The position numbers and the translations under genes are program-made. DNA of 64,000 bases from Metaphire vulgaris (taxonomy: Eukaryota; Annelida; Clitellata; Crassiclitellata; Megascolecidae), in contig CM030835.1 of assembly GCA_018105865.1 (NCBI GenBank), forward strand, positions 4,324,816 to 4,388,815. Direction: 5' to 3'. Within the stretch, counting starts at the first letter, position 1. The number at the start of each line of letters is the position of its first letter. Shown one piece after another: positions 50,941-64,000 of the stretch. Below the pieces are notes generated by a model. That model was not told the origin of the DNA. It saw only the letters and a list, made by a program, of their open reading frames with translations, and made no database searches.

Positions 50941-53900
50941 ATGGCGCAAAATAAATTGCTGCTATTCCCCGTCGTTAAACTATCGGACGACGGAGACTAT
51001 CTGGCCTACTCGGATCCGGGAGGCTGCCTCAAGGTCTGGCAGACATCGAACGGCACTCTCGCCCAAGAATACGCACCCACGTCTCATCTATCGGCCGCAT
51101 GTACCTGCGTCTCGTGGGCTCCGTCCCTATCCAGACCGCTGCATCGGGTACGCCGATCGCTCGTTTAACTCAGAGCAGCGCTGATTTTCGATGTTTTAGT
51201 TTATTTCCAGCTGTAAAATTCTGTATTGCAATCTCCCCCGTCTGATAGGCATTGACCTGACTGAAGTCCATTTGAAGCATGAGGTCGTGTAGGCGCTGGT
51301 TAGGTAAAATACTACTAGTTTTGAATTAATCATCTGCTGTGAAAAATACGATTAGACACTCTTAGAGATTGTCATTGCACTTAGCTGAATTTCCCTTATT
51401 AACTAAGTGAGTCAAGATGTAGGGCACAATGCAATATAATACATGCAAATAAACTTCTGTTCAGAAATCATTTCCACCATAGCTATAACGGTACTAGTTC
51501 ACTTTAAGGTGGGCAATGTATTATTGCGCAGCGAAGTATCTTCCCTAACCTTGATTACTATGGTATTATTTGAATAAAATGTTTTAGGATAATACATTTT
51601 AACCCTAAAGTTTGACTGACCCAACCATTACCATTTGAATAAAATGTAATTTTTAACCCTGTTTGACTGACCCCCAACTTTTGGTTATGGCTGTCTCAGA
51701 TTAGATTAATTACCCAAGAATAAGTGGCTACCGCGTTACTATTTAGAAAGTCCTAGATCCACGAAATTTTACTTTCTTAAATTGATTTGATTATTTTAGT
51801 TCATTGATGATATAGCGCTTTGATTGTTACCAGGATGTGTCTGTATGATTTGTACGTTTGCAATTCAGTTACAAATTTCTGTTGATGTGTGTGACTGTTT
51901 GTAGGATGTGCCAATTACAAAAAAGCGAAAACACTCAATAGATGTAATTCAATCAGTAGAGAACCTGAACCTTATTGCTATGGGAACTGCCGCTGGTTCT
52001 ATTCTTTTATACAGTTTGAAAAAGGCAGAGCTGTTTACACAGATGGTGCGTTTGCTCATTGTACTTTTATGTAATGATAAGCTTTATGTTTTTGGTTGAC
52101 TTGGGTTGAATTGTTCAGGGTATTTGTTAAGACAAGTTTATTGCAGCTGAAAGAAAACAACACACACTTACTAGAAGTCTTATTACTTGAAGCTAATGGA
52201 CAGACTAGACTATTTTGTTTATGGAATTCTGAATTCTGCTGACATTCTAGAGACATTTTTCAAAAAAATATGTCATGACAACGAGGATAGAAATTTCCCC
52301 TGAGGCTGCAACCATCTTGCCGTAAATAGAACACTGTTCTGCACTTTTGCCTGTAATCAGGAGGGAAGTCCTGTGCAATCAATTTGGCTGAAACTGCTGT
52401 CATTTTGGCAGTCATTTTTCTCAGTGCAGCCAGATCAGTGGCTGGTTCAGTGGGATGGAATAATCAGAGACTTAGTTTGCAGCCTTCTAGAATTTACTTG
52501 TAGACTCCAGCTAATCAGATGGTTGGAAGCAGGAAAGCAAGTTAATCCATTGAAAAATCAGTTTGCTGTTATATGACATGTTGAGTTTTAAAAATTGTAG
52601 CACAAATTTAACAGTCTTATTACTTTTATTGTTGAATTTTGCCATATTTTTGTGAGCAGACGAATGGACATAGTGATCGCGTAAATGCCATCTGCTGGAA
52701 TGTAGAAGATGATTCTCTCTTCAGTTGCGGTGGCGACCACTTTATCATACATTGGTCACTTACTTCGTCATCAGTGGTTCAGTGAGTGCAAAGATTTATA
52801 TTTTTACTTCATCATATTACCAGATTGGAAAGATTAAGAGTATTTGTACTTTCACATTTGCCCATGGGTCAGTAGTACTTGATAAAAAACGATTTTTTAA
52901 TGATGCCAGTGTTATGGGGGAAAAGTTGGTCCAATATTGAAATTGTTTTTATAACTGACCCAGAATTATATCTCTGTTGCTTTTGCAAGTTGTTTTGAAG
53001 GATTTAAATTTTTTAGAAAGTGGAATAGCGGAAAGGGAGAGCAATTTTCAATCAGTCTTTGCCACACTCGCCGGCATCTGTTGACAGCTGGAAGAGTTAT
53101 ACAACTTTGGGATTTGAAAACAAAAGAAGTTCTTCAGGTATGGTTAATGAAAAACACCATAAAAAGTATAATGTCTTGATGAGCTCTTTTGAAATTTCAT
53201 TACCAGTTTGAGTCACTACAAGGAAACTTTATTTTGAGACAATGGTGATATATTGAACGAAAGACATTTATACTCTTTCCTGTCAGATGTGTGATCTCTT
53301 AAATTATTAATAAGAGACTGATATTTTGATTTAAAGCTTTCACACTGTTCTGTTTTGTTCATTAATTGGACTGTTAGTTGTTGAGTATAATAGCTGACAA
53401 CAATATTTTCACTAATCCCAAACTTTTAATGATTTTTTGCTACAGTTGCAAGTACCACTAGGTGCTGCTCTTTATAGAAACATTTACCTTTCATATGACA
53501 TTTTCAGTTTAGAGAGCATTGACTTAAATATCTCAATATTCCAGGAAGTGCCGTGAACCTGTATTCCGCCACTTATGACCTCAGCTCATTCTGAATGCTT
53601 ACCTTGCATACCAACTTTTTGTCTTCTTCCCAGCATCCAGAAATTTATTTTTGCTCTAGCTTTATAAAATATTCAAGCAGTGTCTTTGTCTAATATTGTT
53701 GTCACCCTTAGACTTGTTAATCATTCTTGTAATCTTTGAATATTCTAGCCCCTTACACTATATACAGGTTATATAACCAGCACAAGTTTTGTGTAAGAAA
53801 TTTTACTTACGGAATGTAATGGAACAATTTTCAACCGATAATTATAATAAGCAATATGAAAGTGTATTGTAGATAAGGATATTGTAGATAAGGAAGTTCT

Positions 53901-56900
53901 CTGTATGTTGCCGTGTTTTCTTTATGTTTTGTAGGCTTTTCATGGACACTCTACCGAAGTATTTAGCCTCATGCAAGTCCCGAACACCAGAGGTTCCAAT
54001 TGTTTACCGCCAAATAATACCGATGTTGGGCATTTATCAGTAGATGGCAGCTATGTTATATCAGCAGCTGTCGGTGACAGCAAGATTAGTGTCAGGTAAG
54101 ATTTAGAACCCCTCCTGTGGAATGCGTGAGATTTTGAATATTTTTTAAGGAATTTTTAGCGCTTTTGTTTTTGACCATGTCATGTTTGATTGTCTTCATA
54201 GATAGATAGATAAAGATATTCATGCTGAGATTTTCTGTGGATATTTTGATTTTATAAATTCATTTTATGTCTTAGACAACTATCAGAAAATTCGCAAGAA
54301 AGAAACCATCGTGATCTTGTTTGTTCGTTTTCTCTTCCTGAAGATCCAATCTATGTCGATATCTGTCCACCAAGTGAAGAAAATCAGGTAACTGGCAGCT
54401 TGGGAATGACAATAGTTATAGACAGTTTTATCCTTTTGAGAATCTGCTGTGAAACAATCTGCATCATACTAGTGTAGACAGCATAACTGGAAATCTTCAT
54501 ACACTTCTGCTGAAATGGCCTTCTTGTGCCTCAACGCTTTGTAACTTTGTGCAATGCAGTGTATTGCTTCTACCATTGATCAGGAATGCTTATGTTGTGA
54601 ACCTTGATATTGCTTTTATAATTTGATTTAGTGGCAAAATGGTTATAACCAGTCTTCTCTATTATTCAGCCAGATATCAGTTATTAACTCTCTATGCAAT
54701 GACTTGGTAATCTATTATCCTCATTCGGCAGATACAGTGGACATTCAACTGATGTCAATTCTGTGTATTATTTCACAATTTGAATAGTTATTTGAATGTG
54801 GCATCTAACAAGTTTAACTGACCTTCTGTTTTTTTTTCTATTATGGCTGTTAGTTTTATTTCTACCATGACTGCTTGTCTATGCTCATAGATATAAATTG
54901 TGCAATTTTCAATGATGTGGCATGCATCGCAGAAGTCGGGAATTGCGTAATCACAGTTGTATAGTTCTAGAAAATGTTTTGTTTTATCACTTTGTCAAGC
55001 TTTACAGTCTGTTGTCTGATTTTTTCTGCAGCTTTTCCAGTTAATAGCAGTGACACGATCTGGAAAATTAGTCTTCTTTGAACACGTCTTAAATGGGTGA
55101 GCAAACCTGTTTAAACAGTACTCTAACGTATATTTTTAAGAATCATTTTTATATCTGCTTTATTATAATTATTATCTCTTGCTTTTCCTTTAGAATTTGA
55201 TGAGAAACTTGTCAGTAGTAATCTTAAAATGCTCGTGTGCGAAATCATGCAGTTATGCAAAGGAAATTTAATAGCATTAGTAGGGAAGTTAAATGGCATG
55301 TGGAATTCTTCAAATATATGAACTAGTGAGAATATATATATTTGCCGTTTTTTGACCAGGTGTCAAAAGAAACCGTTGAAACCAAAATCTGTTGTACATT
55401 TTACAACGAGAAGAACGAAAGATCATTCGCCGCGTTCTTTGGATGTTGTTGTTGCAGGATTTGCACGAGAAAGACAACGAAGCATAGTATTTGCTTATGA
55501 AGATTTCACAAGACCAGTTTTTGAAAGCTTGGTAAGGCTTAAAGTTTTTCAGCATTTTAGAGTTTTGCTTTTGGATGTGTCAAAAAGATGATGCAGTAAT
55601 TTTTCTAAGCATTACTTGTTTATTATGATGTAATACATTGCAATATGCAATGTTGTCACATTTATTCCTGAAATATTAGTGTTAGCTTTGATAGCATTTG
55701 TAAATTCTTTGATTAATATTTTTTATAATATATTTTATAATTTTTCCTGATTTTTAGTAAAGTATTTTGATCTTTAGAGATTGTTGTAAATCAGTATGAT
55801 ACTTGAGGATGCATTTGCTATTTCCAGATGCCTTCTGAACTTCAGTCATCCTTCGAAAGGGAAGATCCAAGGAGAAGAATATGTCTTGAAGGCAGTAATA
55901 CACAGGTAACGAGAGAAAATTTCCGAATTGCTTCAGTCAATAGCAGTAGATAAATGTAGGAAATTTAATATAAGTAGAATTGGTATGATTTCAATTTTGA
56001 TGTTGGTTAGAGGGATTACTTTTGAGGGGTATGCTGTTTTATTGAATTTGTGTGCTTCATGAACGAGGAAATTGCTTATTGCATGCTTGATCGGTTTGTG
56101 GAGAATTTCTATTAATGTCCTTTGGTGCAATAGCTTGGGTATTCTTGTTTTTTTGTGGTAGCACAGTAGTTAGTGAGCTGGCCTGATGTTCATGAAGTCT
56201 GGGGTTCAAAACTTGGCTGGAGCTTTTTGTTGTTTCTATACCCCCCTCAACTCAGTTGTGGAATGAGTACATCAGGTAGTTCAGTGGAAGGAAAGGGGGT
56301 GAGGGAAAGGGGATGGCAACTGAACTTATCAGTCGATGTGCAAAATGTTGAAAACGTTAACTCATTGGTTTTTCAATGGAGAAACTGTATTTGACCCCTT
56401 TACCATGTATTTGACTGTAACTCAATGGGATATATTTGGGATTCCTGGTAAAGAGGTTAAGGATTTCCTTAGTGGACTACTGTTATGCTGTCTAATTTTT
56501 TGATTTATTTTAAAATGGTATGGTATCGTCCATCCTCATTGCTGAGGGTTGGAGGCTATGCAGGTTGATGACAAGGTTCTCCGTGTGACTCTATCTTTTG
56601 CAGTTCTGATGCAATTGATAATTAATTGGTTGTCTTGTCCATTCCACAATATCATCTGTCCATCATCTATGAGGCCGGCCTCTCTTTCTTCCTCCTGCCA
56701 TTAATTCTGCCATGGAATATCTTCGTACATAGATTGTCTGCTTGTACTATGTAACCAAAGTATTCCAGCTTCCTAAAATGGCCAATGGTATTTCACTAAC
56801 TGTTTGCTTTTCCTAGATGAGACAACCGGTTGTTGCAAAAGATGCTAAAATACTGGGTCTGGAGCGCTCGTGACGTCTGCTCCAGTTCGAAATAGAGAGT

Positions 56901-57720
56901 CAAAAAGACGACAGTCTGTGGAGGTATGTCCATGAGTCTAAAGTTCGTGAAATTGGAAATTTTGGAAATTTTGTAAAGAAAATCAGCAGCAAAGTGTTTT
57001 TAAAACCAATTTAGCTAACAATTGATCTTTGTAATACACTAATCCACAATAGACATGGTAGATTTTAGACTAAATATGCTTTTCTGCTAAAACATTGACA
57101 GATTAATGTTTTTAAAATGGTTAGTCTGATATTTTTGAGAATCCAATTTTTGCTATTTTCTGGTGATTTATAATATTTTCTGTGACATATGGCATGAATG
57201 TATGTGGATAATTTTTGATTGCAGATGTCTATTGAAGAACGATTGAAAGCAATGGGTTTGGCAAATTTTGACCCCAAAAACAGGACCAGAAATGTACCAA
57301 AGGCAGACAACATGGCCGTACTGTTGGAGCAGGGCTTGACCAGTGAAGATAAAACAATACTAAATGTACATTGATCATTTGCATTTATTTATCTAGAATT
57401 TTATGGTTTGAGGAGTGAGCAAAGTAAGATGAATTCAGAATTTGTTATGGCATAACTTATCTAAATATGTCTTTTTTTTGTATGTTTTTAAAAAATATTA
57501 GAATGTCCTTCAAAAGACGGATACTGTGATCATCAGAAACACTGTTGTGAGGTTAAAAATTACTGCAATTCTTCCGCTTCTGAAAGAGCTTGGAAAAAGA
57601 ATAAGTGGTCATGCTCAAAGGTTAGTTTCTTAAGCCGTTTTGCTTGATTAAAAAAGGTACATTACACAACCACACATGTATGTGCCAGCAATCACATTTC
57701 ATGTGTGTTTTATATATATA

Positions 57721-57783
<63 letters not shown>

Positions 57784-59976
57784 GACAGAAATTTGGAGAG
57801 ATGTTATGGAGAAGTCAATGACAGAAATTTGGACACAGCTGGAGAAGTCAATAGCTGGACACATCTGGAGGACGATAACCTGACCGTGTATATATGGGAC
57901 AATAGAAATTGAGTTAATCGGTTGAGTTAATTTATCTTTTTTTTCAAATTGGCAATTGTCATGTTTGCTTTCACTTGCAGTACATACCCAGGTATGACGT
58001 GCAGAAAATATTTTAGAATTTATGATGTTTTTCAGTGCAATTAACGACAGTGTTTGGTTAAAGCACGTTATTCAAACTCATCACAGTTACCTTATATCGG
58101 TAAGAAATGTTTGCTGACTGATTGATGTTTTGCATTATCTAACTACAGTAGAACCCTTTTATATTGAGGCTCAAGGGACCGTGATAAATACTTCAATATA
58201 TCCAAGTTTCGATATATTCAATTCCGGCTGCCATAAGGCCAAAATTTCGTTTTGGGAAAATGCGCATGTCAGACTATTATACTGTCTAAAATATCAATTT
58301 TATTTCAAAATATTAAGATCTACATCAACAAATGTTAAAAATAAAAAGGTCTATCACTGCATAAACAAATCAAGTGAAAAAATATAAACCCATACTTTAA
58401 CTTATGAAAATCTCTTTCTGTAAAATCCCCATGATTTTGTATCTATTAACATTGTGTTGGGCAGGACTGGCGCTTAAACTCAATATAAGTGGGATTTCGA
58501 TATGAGCGAGTTCGATATAACAGGATTCGACTGTACAAAGCAAAATGATCAAAGAACTATTGCAAAGTGTGGCATAATATGAAAGCAGATGTGCAGCACC
58601 ACAAAACCTATGCATATGTCAACGAAGAGGCAAAGCCCATTGAGAAATGGAAACAATGGAACCTTGAACCTGTCCCAGGACAAAGAACTTGATGATGAAT
58701 ATCGATTAATTATGCACTCGTATAGCTCATTTCTAATACCCACAGGCATCAATCGATGGTAAAACAAATGGCTTATATGCACAATTTATGTGTTATTGTG
58801 GAAACTAGTATGTCTTTGAAGCCTTTATATACTGTTATGATGTGTTATGTCTTTGCCAGCTTCCGCATATTGAAATTATTCTTGGTCCATTACTAAATGT
58901 TCTTGAAGTTTCAAATGAGAAGATGCAGCAGTCTTTCCTTTGTAAAAGAAAAATTGATGAAACTTTGGCTGTGGTAATTATTAGACCAATTTACAATATC
59001 TAAATCTTTGTAACATTGTAACTGATCTGATAACTGGAGTGTTGTAACTGGGAGCTTGTGTGGCATCATTGTAGTTATTTTATTCAATATTTCAGATTGA
59101 TAACTGCAATTTAGTATTTTTGACTCCATCCAAATCTGTAGCTTTGTGTGAATAGATTTGCATTTGAGAATTTTAAAGATTTTTGTCTAACCAACCATGG
59201 AGTCTGGCAGCTGTCGAACATGTAAATTTTTTCTCTGGTATGACATATATGAGTTATTGTTATGTTTAGAATTTACTAATAGGCCAAACCTCTTTTATTT
59301 CCTGCTTAGGCGACTGCAGTCCGAAAATTCCAAGATTCAAATGTGACGACGGAACCCGCCATTTGTGAATATGAACAAGGTAATTAGTTTCATGGCCGAT
59401 TGTTGTGATAAGTGTGAAAATCGTAACATTATGTAATGTAAATCAAATAGCCTATTTGTAAAATCAATGCTGTGAGTTTCCTTTTTATGCTTAAATCTTG
59501 TTTTGACTTACCGTTGGCCTTCTTGCAAACAAAATATTTTGGTGTCACCCCATTGTAATTGGTGTCACCCGGTTCAGCCCTCACTCGCCTAGCGACGCCA
59601 CTGGAATTGAACATTAGAGCTGTTCACTGGTGACCATTTAATTTACACTGATTGCAAATGAACACCAACAATGTCCTATTTCACCAAAGTACCTTTTATA
59701 CTATATCTTTATTAAACACTTTAATAAATAACATCAGAAACAGTCAACTAGTCTTTTTTTCTGCCACTGTTCTGACAGAGCAGATTTCACTGTTTATTTA
59801 TTGTTTTATATACCACACTTGGCATATTCACTCCCCACCATCCAAATGTCCCATTTTGGATTGACCTGCACGTGTGTGTGTGTGATGTAAGTAGCTTTCT
59901 ACTGTAGGTGCCTCTTTATAAGTGTCCGTAAATTTTGTGTATTTTTCACTCAGCTAATTCTTACAGTGAGGATTGA
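50941..59976 (+). CDS. WDR43: WDR43 / UTP5, small-subunit processome WD40 protein
   Basis: Sixteen exons: 50941-51147, 51905-52045, 52660-52781, 53017-53137, 53935-54095, 54276-54387, 55032-55096, 55360-55531, 55828-55905, 56817-56923, 57225-57365, 57502-57620, 58036-58099, 58860-58973, 59310-59379, 59954-59976. The N-terminal WD40 propeller is seen in GGCLKVWQTSNG, HLSAACTCVSWAP, LNLIAMGTAAGSILLYS, GHSDRVNAICWN, GRVIQLWDLKTKEVL and SGKLVFFEHVLNG. A C-terminal Utp12 helical domain follows (MSIEERLKAMG, LPLLKELGKRISGHAQ, VWLKHVIQTHHSYL). By family it belongs to the t-UTP subcomplex that couples rDNA transcription to 18S pre-rRNA processing in the nucleolus. Exon 10 has a frame break: a stop at 56871-56873, with the proper frame (GALVTSAPVRNRESKRRQ) one base off; its length is one base short of phase. 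Length is about 605 residues. The long acidic tail of the human protein is replaced by a short end ANSYSED. Confidence 0.92.
56158..56225 (+). mobile_element. tRNA-like SINE head
   Basis: GTAGCACAGTAGTTAGTGAGCT resembles an A box, and GGGGTTCAAAACTTGG lies about 35 bp on as a B-box-like stretch. It is not a full tRNA and sits in a WDR43 intron. Confidence 0.4.
56391..56460. mobile_element. TTAA-type hairpin mini-element, diverged copy 3
   Basis: TTGACCCCTTTACCATG at the left and CCTGGTAAAGAGGTTAA at the right still pair. The interior CTGTAACTCAATGGGATAT matches copy 1. It lies in a WDR43 intron. Confidence 0.68.
57713..57781. repeat. (TA)n microsatellite
   Basis: About 30 TA units, directly followed by a LINE tail fragment. 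Confidence 0.93.
57782..57895 (+). mobile_element. LINE 3'-end fragment with internal duplication
   Basis: TTTGGAGAGATGTTATGGAG and the following AGCTGGACAC..TGGAGGAC match the end of the LINE at 44255-44310 (WRDVMEKSIAGHRWRT). A GACAGAAATTTGGA unit is repeated. It lies in a WDR43 intron, in sense orientation. Confidence 0.75.
59525..59601. mobile_element. hAT-like terminal fragment
   Basis: It ends CGCCTAGCGACGCCACTG, the complement of CAGTGGCGTCGCTAGGCG, a common hAT-type end. GGTGTCACCC is repeated twice inside. The other end is not found. Confidence 0.45.
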
Positions 59977-61172
59977 AGATGCAAAGTGATTAGCTGATGA
60001 ATAATTGATCATGGACTGCAGTGAAAATAGACGCGTTTCTAAGACACGGAATCCATCTGAGAAAATCGTGGTCGTTCTGAATGCGTCTGCCGTTTGTGGG
60101 AGTGAGGTATATGCGAAGAATTGTGTGAACAGCATATTTCAAGCTTTGTGTGAAAAGTTGACACTTGAATTTCAAAGTGATGAGTATGTAGCAAGAAGTG
60201 CTATTGTAAATTACATTACAATCTGTTGACTGGATTTTGTCATCTTGTGAATTTTTATGCAAAGCTCAAGATCCTCGATTACAAAATTAATTTTAAAATT
60301 CAATTGTTACATTTGTGTGTTTTGTTCGATGTACAAAGAACAACAAATGGCAAATCATCTTATTTTTGAGTTTTATTACTAAAGCTTAAATGTGAACAAA
60401 AGTGTCGATCACTGGCATTTCATGTCTACTAACAGTACTGTATGATGGTTAGGATGCTTGGTCTTGGCCTTGCACCTATGGCCCCATATGGACATGCACA
60501 AAACGCATCAGATATATTGGACTAGCATATACTGTAGCAGACCATGACGAATTTAAACATAAAAAGATCTCGAAATTTGACCAAAAGTTATTTTTGATAT
60601 TTCGTTTGAATTTGACAATGAACAGGCAAAATGCCTCCCAATGATATACTGTAATTTCAGTGGAAAATAAGGCCCAGTTGGGCTCAAATCTGTTGATTTT
60701 CAGTTCTGAGCATGCTGCAACTATGATATAATAAACTGTTATAACAAGATTATTCTGTATGGATTTGAGTAGTTTTTATAGGTTTTTGAAACTTTCAGAA
60801 CACAAACAGGGCTCATTATGTAATAACAACATTAACACTTTGTGAATACAGCAAAAAATAGAGCCAACATTTTGTTAGAACAGTTTGAAGGATTAGCAAG
60901 ATTACAAACTGAATGAAAATAAATTGGATGTATTGCTCATTAAACGCTTGATGCCAAAGTAACAAAAGCCAACCAGTCACATTCCAAGTTTTACAAGTGT
61001 AATTTCTACAGAGAAATTTGTAATCTTTTGTTCAACAAGATCAAGTTATTTACAATATATCTAAAATGTATAATCCAGTTTTCAAACTTGTCGTCTGAAT
61101 AGCTCTGCGAGGAATAACGTGGCTCAGAGATAATATTAATCTTATATGGTTCCACCTATTTTACGAAAATGA
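59977..61172. other. 3' region between the convergent WDR43 and ZFPL1 genes
   Basis: No gene is supported. AATAAA on the + strand at about 60730 could end WDR43 transcripts, but nothing confirms it. The frame 60005-60229 has no family match and lies in likely 3' UTR. Confidence 0.5.
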
Positions 61173-63725
61173 TCAATCGCCTTCAACACGAACATTAGGA
61201 TTGGCGAGCACGTCCAAAAAAGGGTCGTCCTCGGCTGACCATCGACCAAGTCTCATGAAGATCATGATGAGCGTGACAAAGCCAATGATGCAGATAAGCA
61301 AGATGATAACAGTTTTCTTCGTCTTGGCATTAGGATCTCTATGGCGATTTCTTATGCTAATTCCGGAACTGAAATTCAAGATAAAACAATTGCCATCAAC
61401 GGCTGAAGACAGCTCTAAGCTGAAAGTAAGCATGAGAATTCCATTGGAGGCTGCCGTTTTTCTCTCTTGTTCACATCAGTCCATAAAATCAGAATCTCAC
61501 ATATACTGATATTATTAAGAATCAATTCTTGTACTGTACATGTACTGTATAAGATAAATTGGTCTCTTGTGTGCTCATATTTGAATAATTCCCAAACTAC
61601 AAATTAATTGAGAACTACAGTACAAGCCATAGATGGGACCATTTACTACATGTAATAGATGAAATAAAGCAGTGAATAGAAAAACCTAGGAGACGTCAAA
61701 ACATCTTGTTTTAAACAGTCATCTTTGAATATGATAATTCACATAAAAATTTTCTAGCATATTGTGAGTATAAGAGTCTGTTTTAATGGAATTCTGTTGT
61801 CCCCCAGAACAGCAGATTCTACATTCTGATAACTGAATATCAGCTAGATTGGACCTGGCATGCAGCTTCCTGTCAATACAATACCATAAAGAGAAATCTG
61901 GTTGGGCAGTTAAAAGCAGGTATGAAGACAAAACTTGCAGGTCCTTAAATAAGCAACATACAGGATTTCATTGTACTAATTATAATAAGAATACTACCTA
62001 CTGAGCAATAAATACTAAGAATGAAACAATGAACAGTAACACAGTCTTCAAACACACCTGAACCACCGTGACAGCCATTGAAATGCTGGCCGTCGCTTGT
62101 ATTTATCAGAATCTGAGTCATTCAGTTTGTTCATGCTGCCTGCAAATGGAGGCTCTAACAACACGGGACCAAAACAAATTGAAATTACAACAGAATAAAG
62201 GTAAATAAGACACAAAAATACCGGTACATAATTCATAATTTCAATATCACAATAAAATGCTACTCCAAAGAACTTTGTTGCATAATGTCACATGTGTAAT
62301 GCAGTAAAAGCATGCTACCATGCTATATATAGCTCAAGGAATACAAAGTCAATACACTACATACTGTACACAATGCAGCATACAAATGAAATTATGGCAA
62401 ACTTCATGCCAAAAATAAGACTCTACCATTGACTCCCACCATTTGCAACAACTCTGTTCACATGCCTTAGCAATATGAAGTCTTGCAATAGGTTTTTATT
62501 TGTCAAGTTTTTAAATACATTGGCCACTGGCCAAAACACATGTCTGCTTGGCAAATTCAAATCTTGTTTTCACTATTCATTATTAACAATAAGTAACATA
62601 ATACAGAAGAAAATAGATGTAATGCTGATATTCAACGAAACATGAAAGTGAAGAGTACATTTAGGTGCTGAAAAACAGATAAAGATAGCAAAAAATGAGA
62701 AATTCTAACATTTCTCAAATAATAATGTTATTCAAAGCAATAAAATTTGGTCACTGCATTCAAATTGTATCCATAATAGAAACTGTTCATCCAATTTTCA
62801 GACATGTTAAAAGGAATATCAACTTAACGTTCAGTAAGCTTTATTGATCAATATCTGAAGTTCTTTACCTGAGAGTAGCTCCGAGCGGTCAACACCTCGG
62901 CTGTAGGGAGTCGTCTCATCCATGGGAACAATGCTCTGCTGTGGAAGAGCATTTGCCATATGATAAGAACCGTCTGCTGCATTGTTATAATGTGCCAAAG
63001 AGGCAGGCATGGAATGACTGGCATTGGAAATCTGTCCAGGTGATGCATCGAATGGCTGCCGATTGGAGGACGCGCCTGGTTCATCAATCTGAAAGTTACA
63101 ATAGTATCACTGATTCACTGATGTGCAGCAGAAATGTTAAATGATGCCACATTTATTCCAAATAAAAGTAAAATTACAACTATTGCATATTCCAACTAAG
63201 CAAGCAATGTGAATGGATGTGGAAAAAAACTGAAGCAAAATATTTATACCGATACCTTGGAGGCTATATGAGGTGGACAGGACTAGCAGGAACTTAAAAA
63301 ATGGTCGGCTAACATGGGCCGTGGCAAATATCAAGTAAAAGACCACAACAGTGGAATAACTGGTAAACTTGATGGCATGTGACAGCAGCGGTGCAATAAG
63401 ACAAATAGACCAGTCTATATTAGTCTATAAGTCCATAGTCTATAACTTCAGTCTATAACAAAGTTGATTGATTATTGATGACTAGAGCTCAGTAACTGAT
63501 GTTCTTAGAAACTGGTTCTCCATCTGACTTACCAACGGCAATCCTAAACCAGTTCTTGCCCAATTGACTTTCGATAACAGTTCCCTCAGAGCATCAACAA
63601 CCGGAGAAGCAGCTTTTTGTGGTGGAAACAATCCCACATTGCATACAGGGCATGTGAACCCTGCTGGGGCGGTGTTTGCCGGAAGACCCGTTCATATCTA
63701 TCCAGGCAAGACCAATGAAATAGAT
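61173..63725 (-). CDS. ZFPL1: ZFPL1, Golgi zinc-finger membrane protein (N-terminus outside window)
   Basis: Four exons in order: 63533-63725, 62869-63088, 62058-62154 and 61173-61368. The first carries the end of the RING-like zinc finger ([13 protein letters not shown], then [15 protein letters not shown] and [16 protein letters not shown]). The second is a low-complexity linker starting IDEPG. The third has [19 protein letters not shown], a family hallmark. The last has one transmembrane helix ([19 protein letters not shown]) and the tail [15 protein letters not shown]. By family it is an integral cis-Golgi protein that works with GM130 in Golgi assembly. In the first exon the frame slips near 63686-63691: one base seems missing between YER and LPANTAP. 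Exons for the N-terminal half should lie beyond 64000. It faces WDR43. Confidence 0.9.
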
Positions 63726-64000
63726 CTGGAGAATGGGAAAACGTTTTATTAACACTCAGATCAAACATAAACATAAGGTACAAGAGTTCAGCCTTAAATT
63801 ATTTCTCTTAGCTATAATTTAGAAATAAAGAATGCATGACCTTATAGTTGAGACTCAAAATACGTACCGGCAATTTATATACTTTCAAGCCTTATTACTG
63901 TATACCGCTTGTAATGACACAATTGGTTTGTACTATGCATATGCCACTAAAGTCCTGATTATGTGAACTCTACTAAAGTTGTCTTGACTTAAAACACATA
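63726..64000. other. ZFPL1 intron running off the window
   Basis: No exon of the ZFPL1 N-terminal zinc finger is recognised in this stretch. It is AT-rich and without clear repeats. Confidence 0.5.

Overview
The window is nuclear DNA of an intron-rich animal. The genes are split by GT/AG introns, the base composition is AT-rich, and the gaps are full of microsatellites, short DNA transposons (MITEs) and dead LINE fragments. The proteins are clearly animal but well diverged from human (NK2.1 homeobox, YY1, codanin-1, ZFPL1, CCDC61, WDR43, a claudin-family protein). Spacing of about 9 kb per gene and the degree of divergence suggest a marine invertebrate, perhaps a deuterostome such as a tunicate or relative. 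I cannot fix the species from sequence alone.

Layout, left to right: NKX2-1-like homeobox gene (+, 5' end cut by the window, 1-3541); a repeat-rich gap (3.5-12.4 kb); a three-exon claudin/PMP22-family gene (+, 12372-14154); a gap with LINE and MITE remnants; CCDC61 centriole gene (+, 17427-26064); CDAN1/codanin-1 (-, 26647-40619, 25 exons, phase-consistent throughout); a repeat gap with an old LINE; YY1 (-, coding part 44498-48314, last exon unresolved, non-coding first exon near 49.8 kb); WDR43/UTP5 (+, 50941-59976); ZFPL1 (-, 61173-63725, N-terminal exons beyond the right edge).

CCDC61/CDAN1 and WDR43/ZFPL1 are convergent pairs. YY1/WDR43 are head-to-head across a 2.6-kb gap that holds a perfect CRE-like palindrome, an NRF-1-like palindrome, a CCAAT box and an E-box. 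The products act in separate processes: transcription (NKX2-1, YY1), ASF1/histone handling (codanin-1), rRNA processing (WDR43), centrioles (CCDC61), Golgi (ZFPL1) and membrane junctions (claudin-like). I see no operon or cluster logic, and no novel multi-gene system.

The most interesting signals are: a ~25-bp core (GACAAGCAAAAAAGGTC and its complement) shared by several otherwise different MITEs; a ~75-bp hairpin family bounded by TTAACCCCTTAAC; single-locus frame breaks in four otherwise conserved genes, which look like assembly indels; and over-representation of the palindrome TAGGCCTA.
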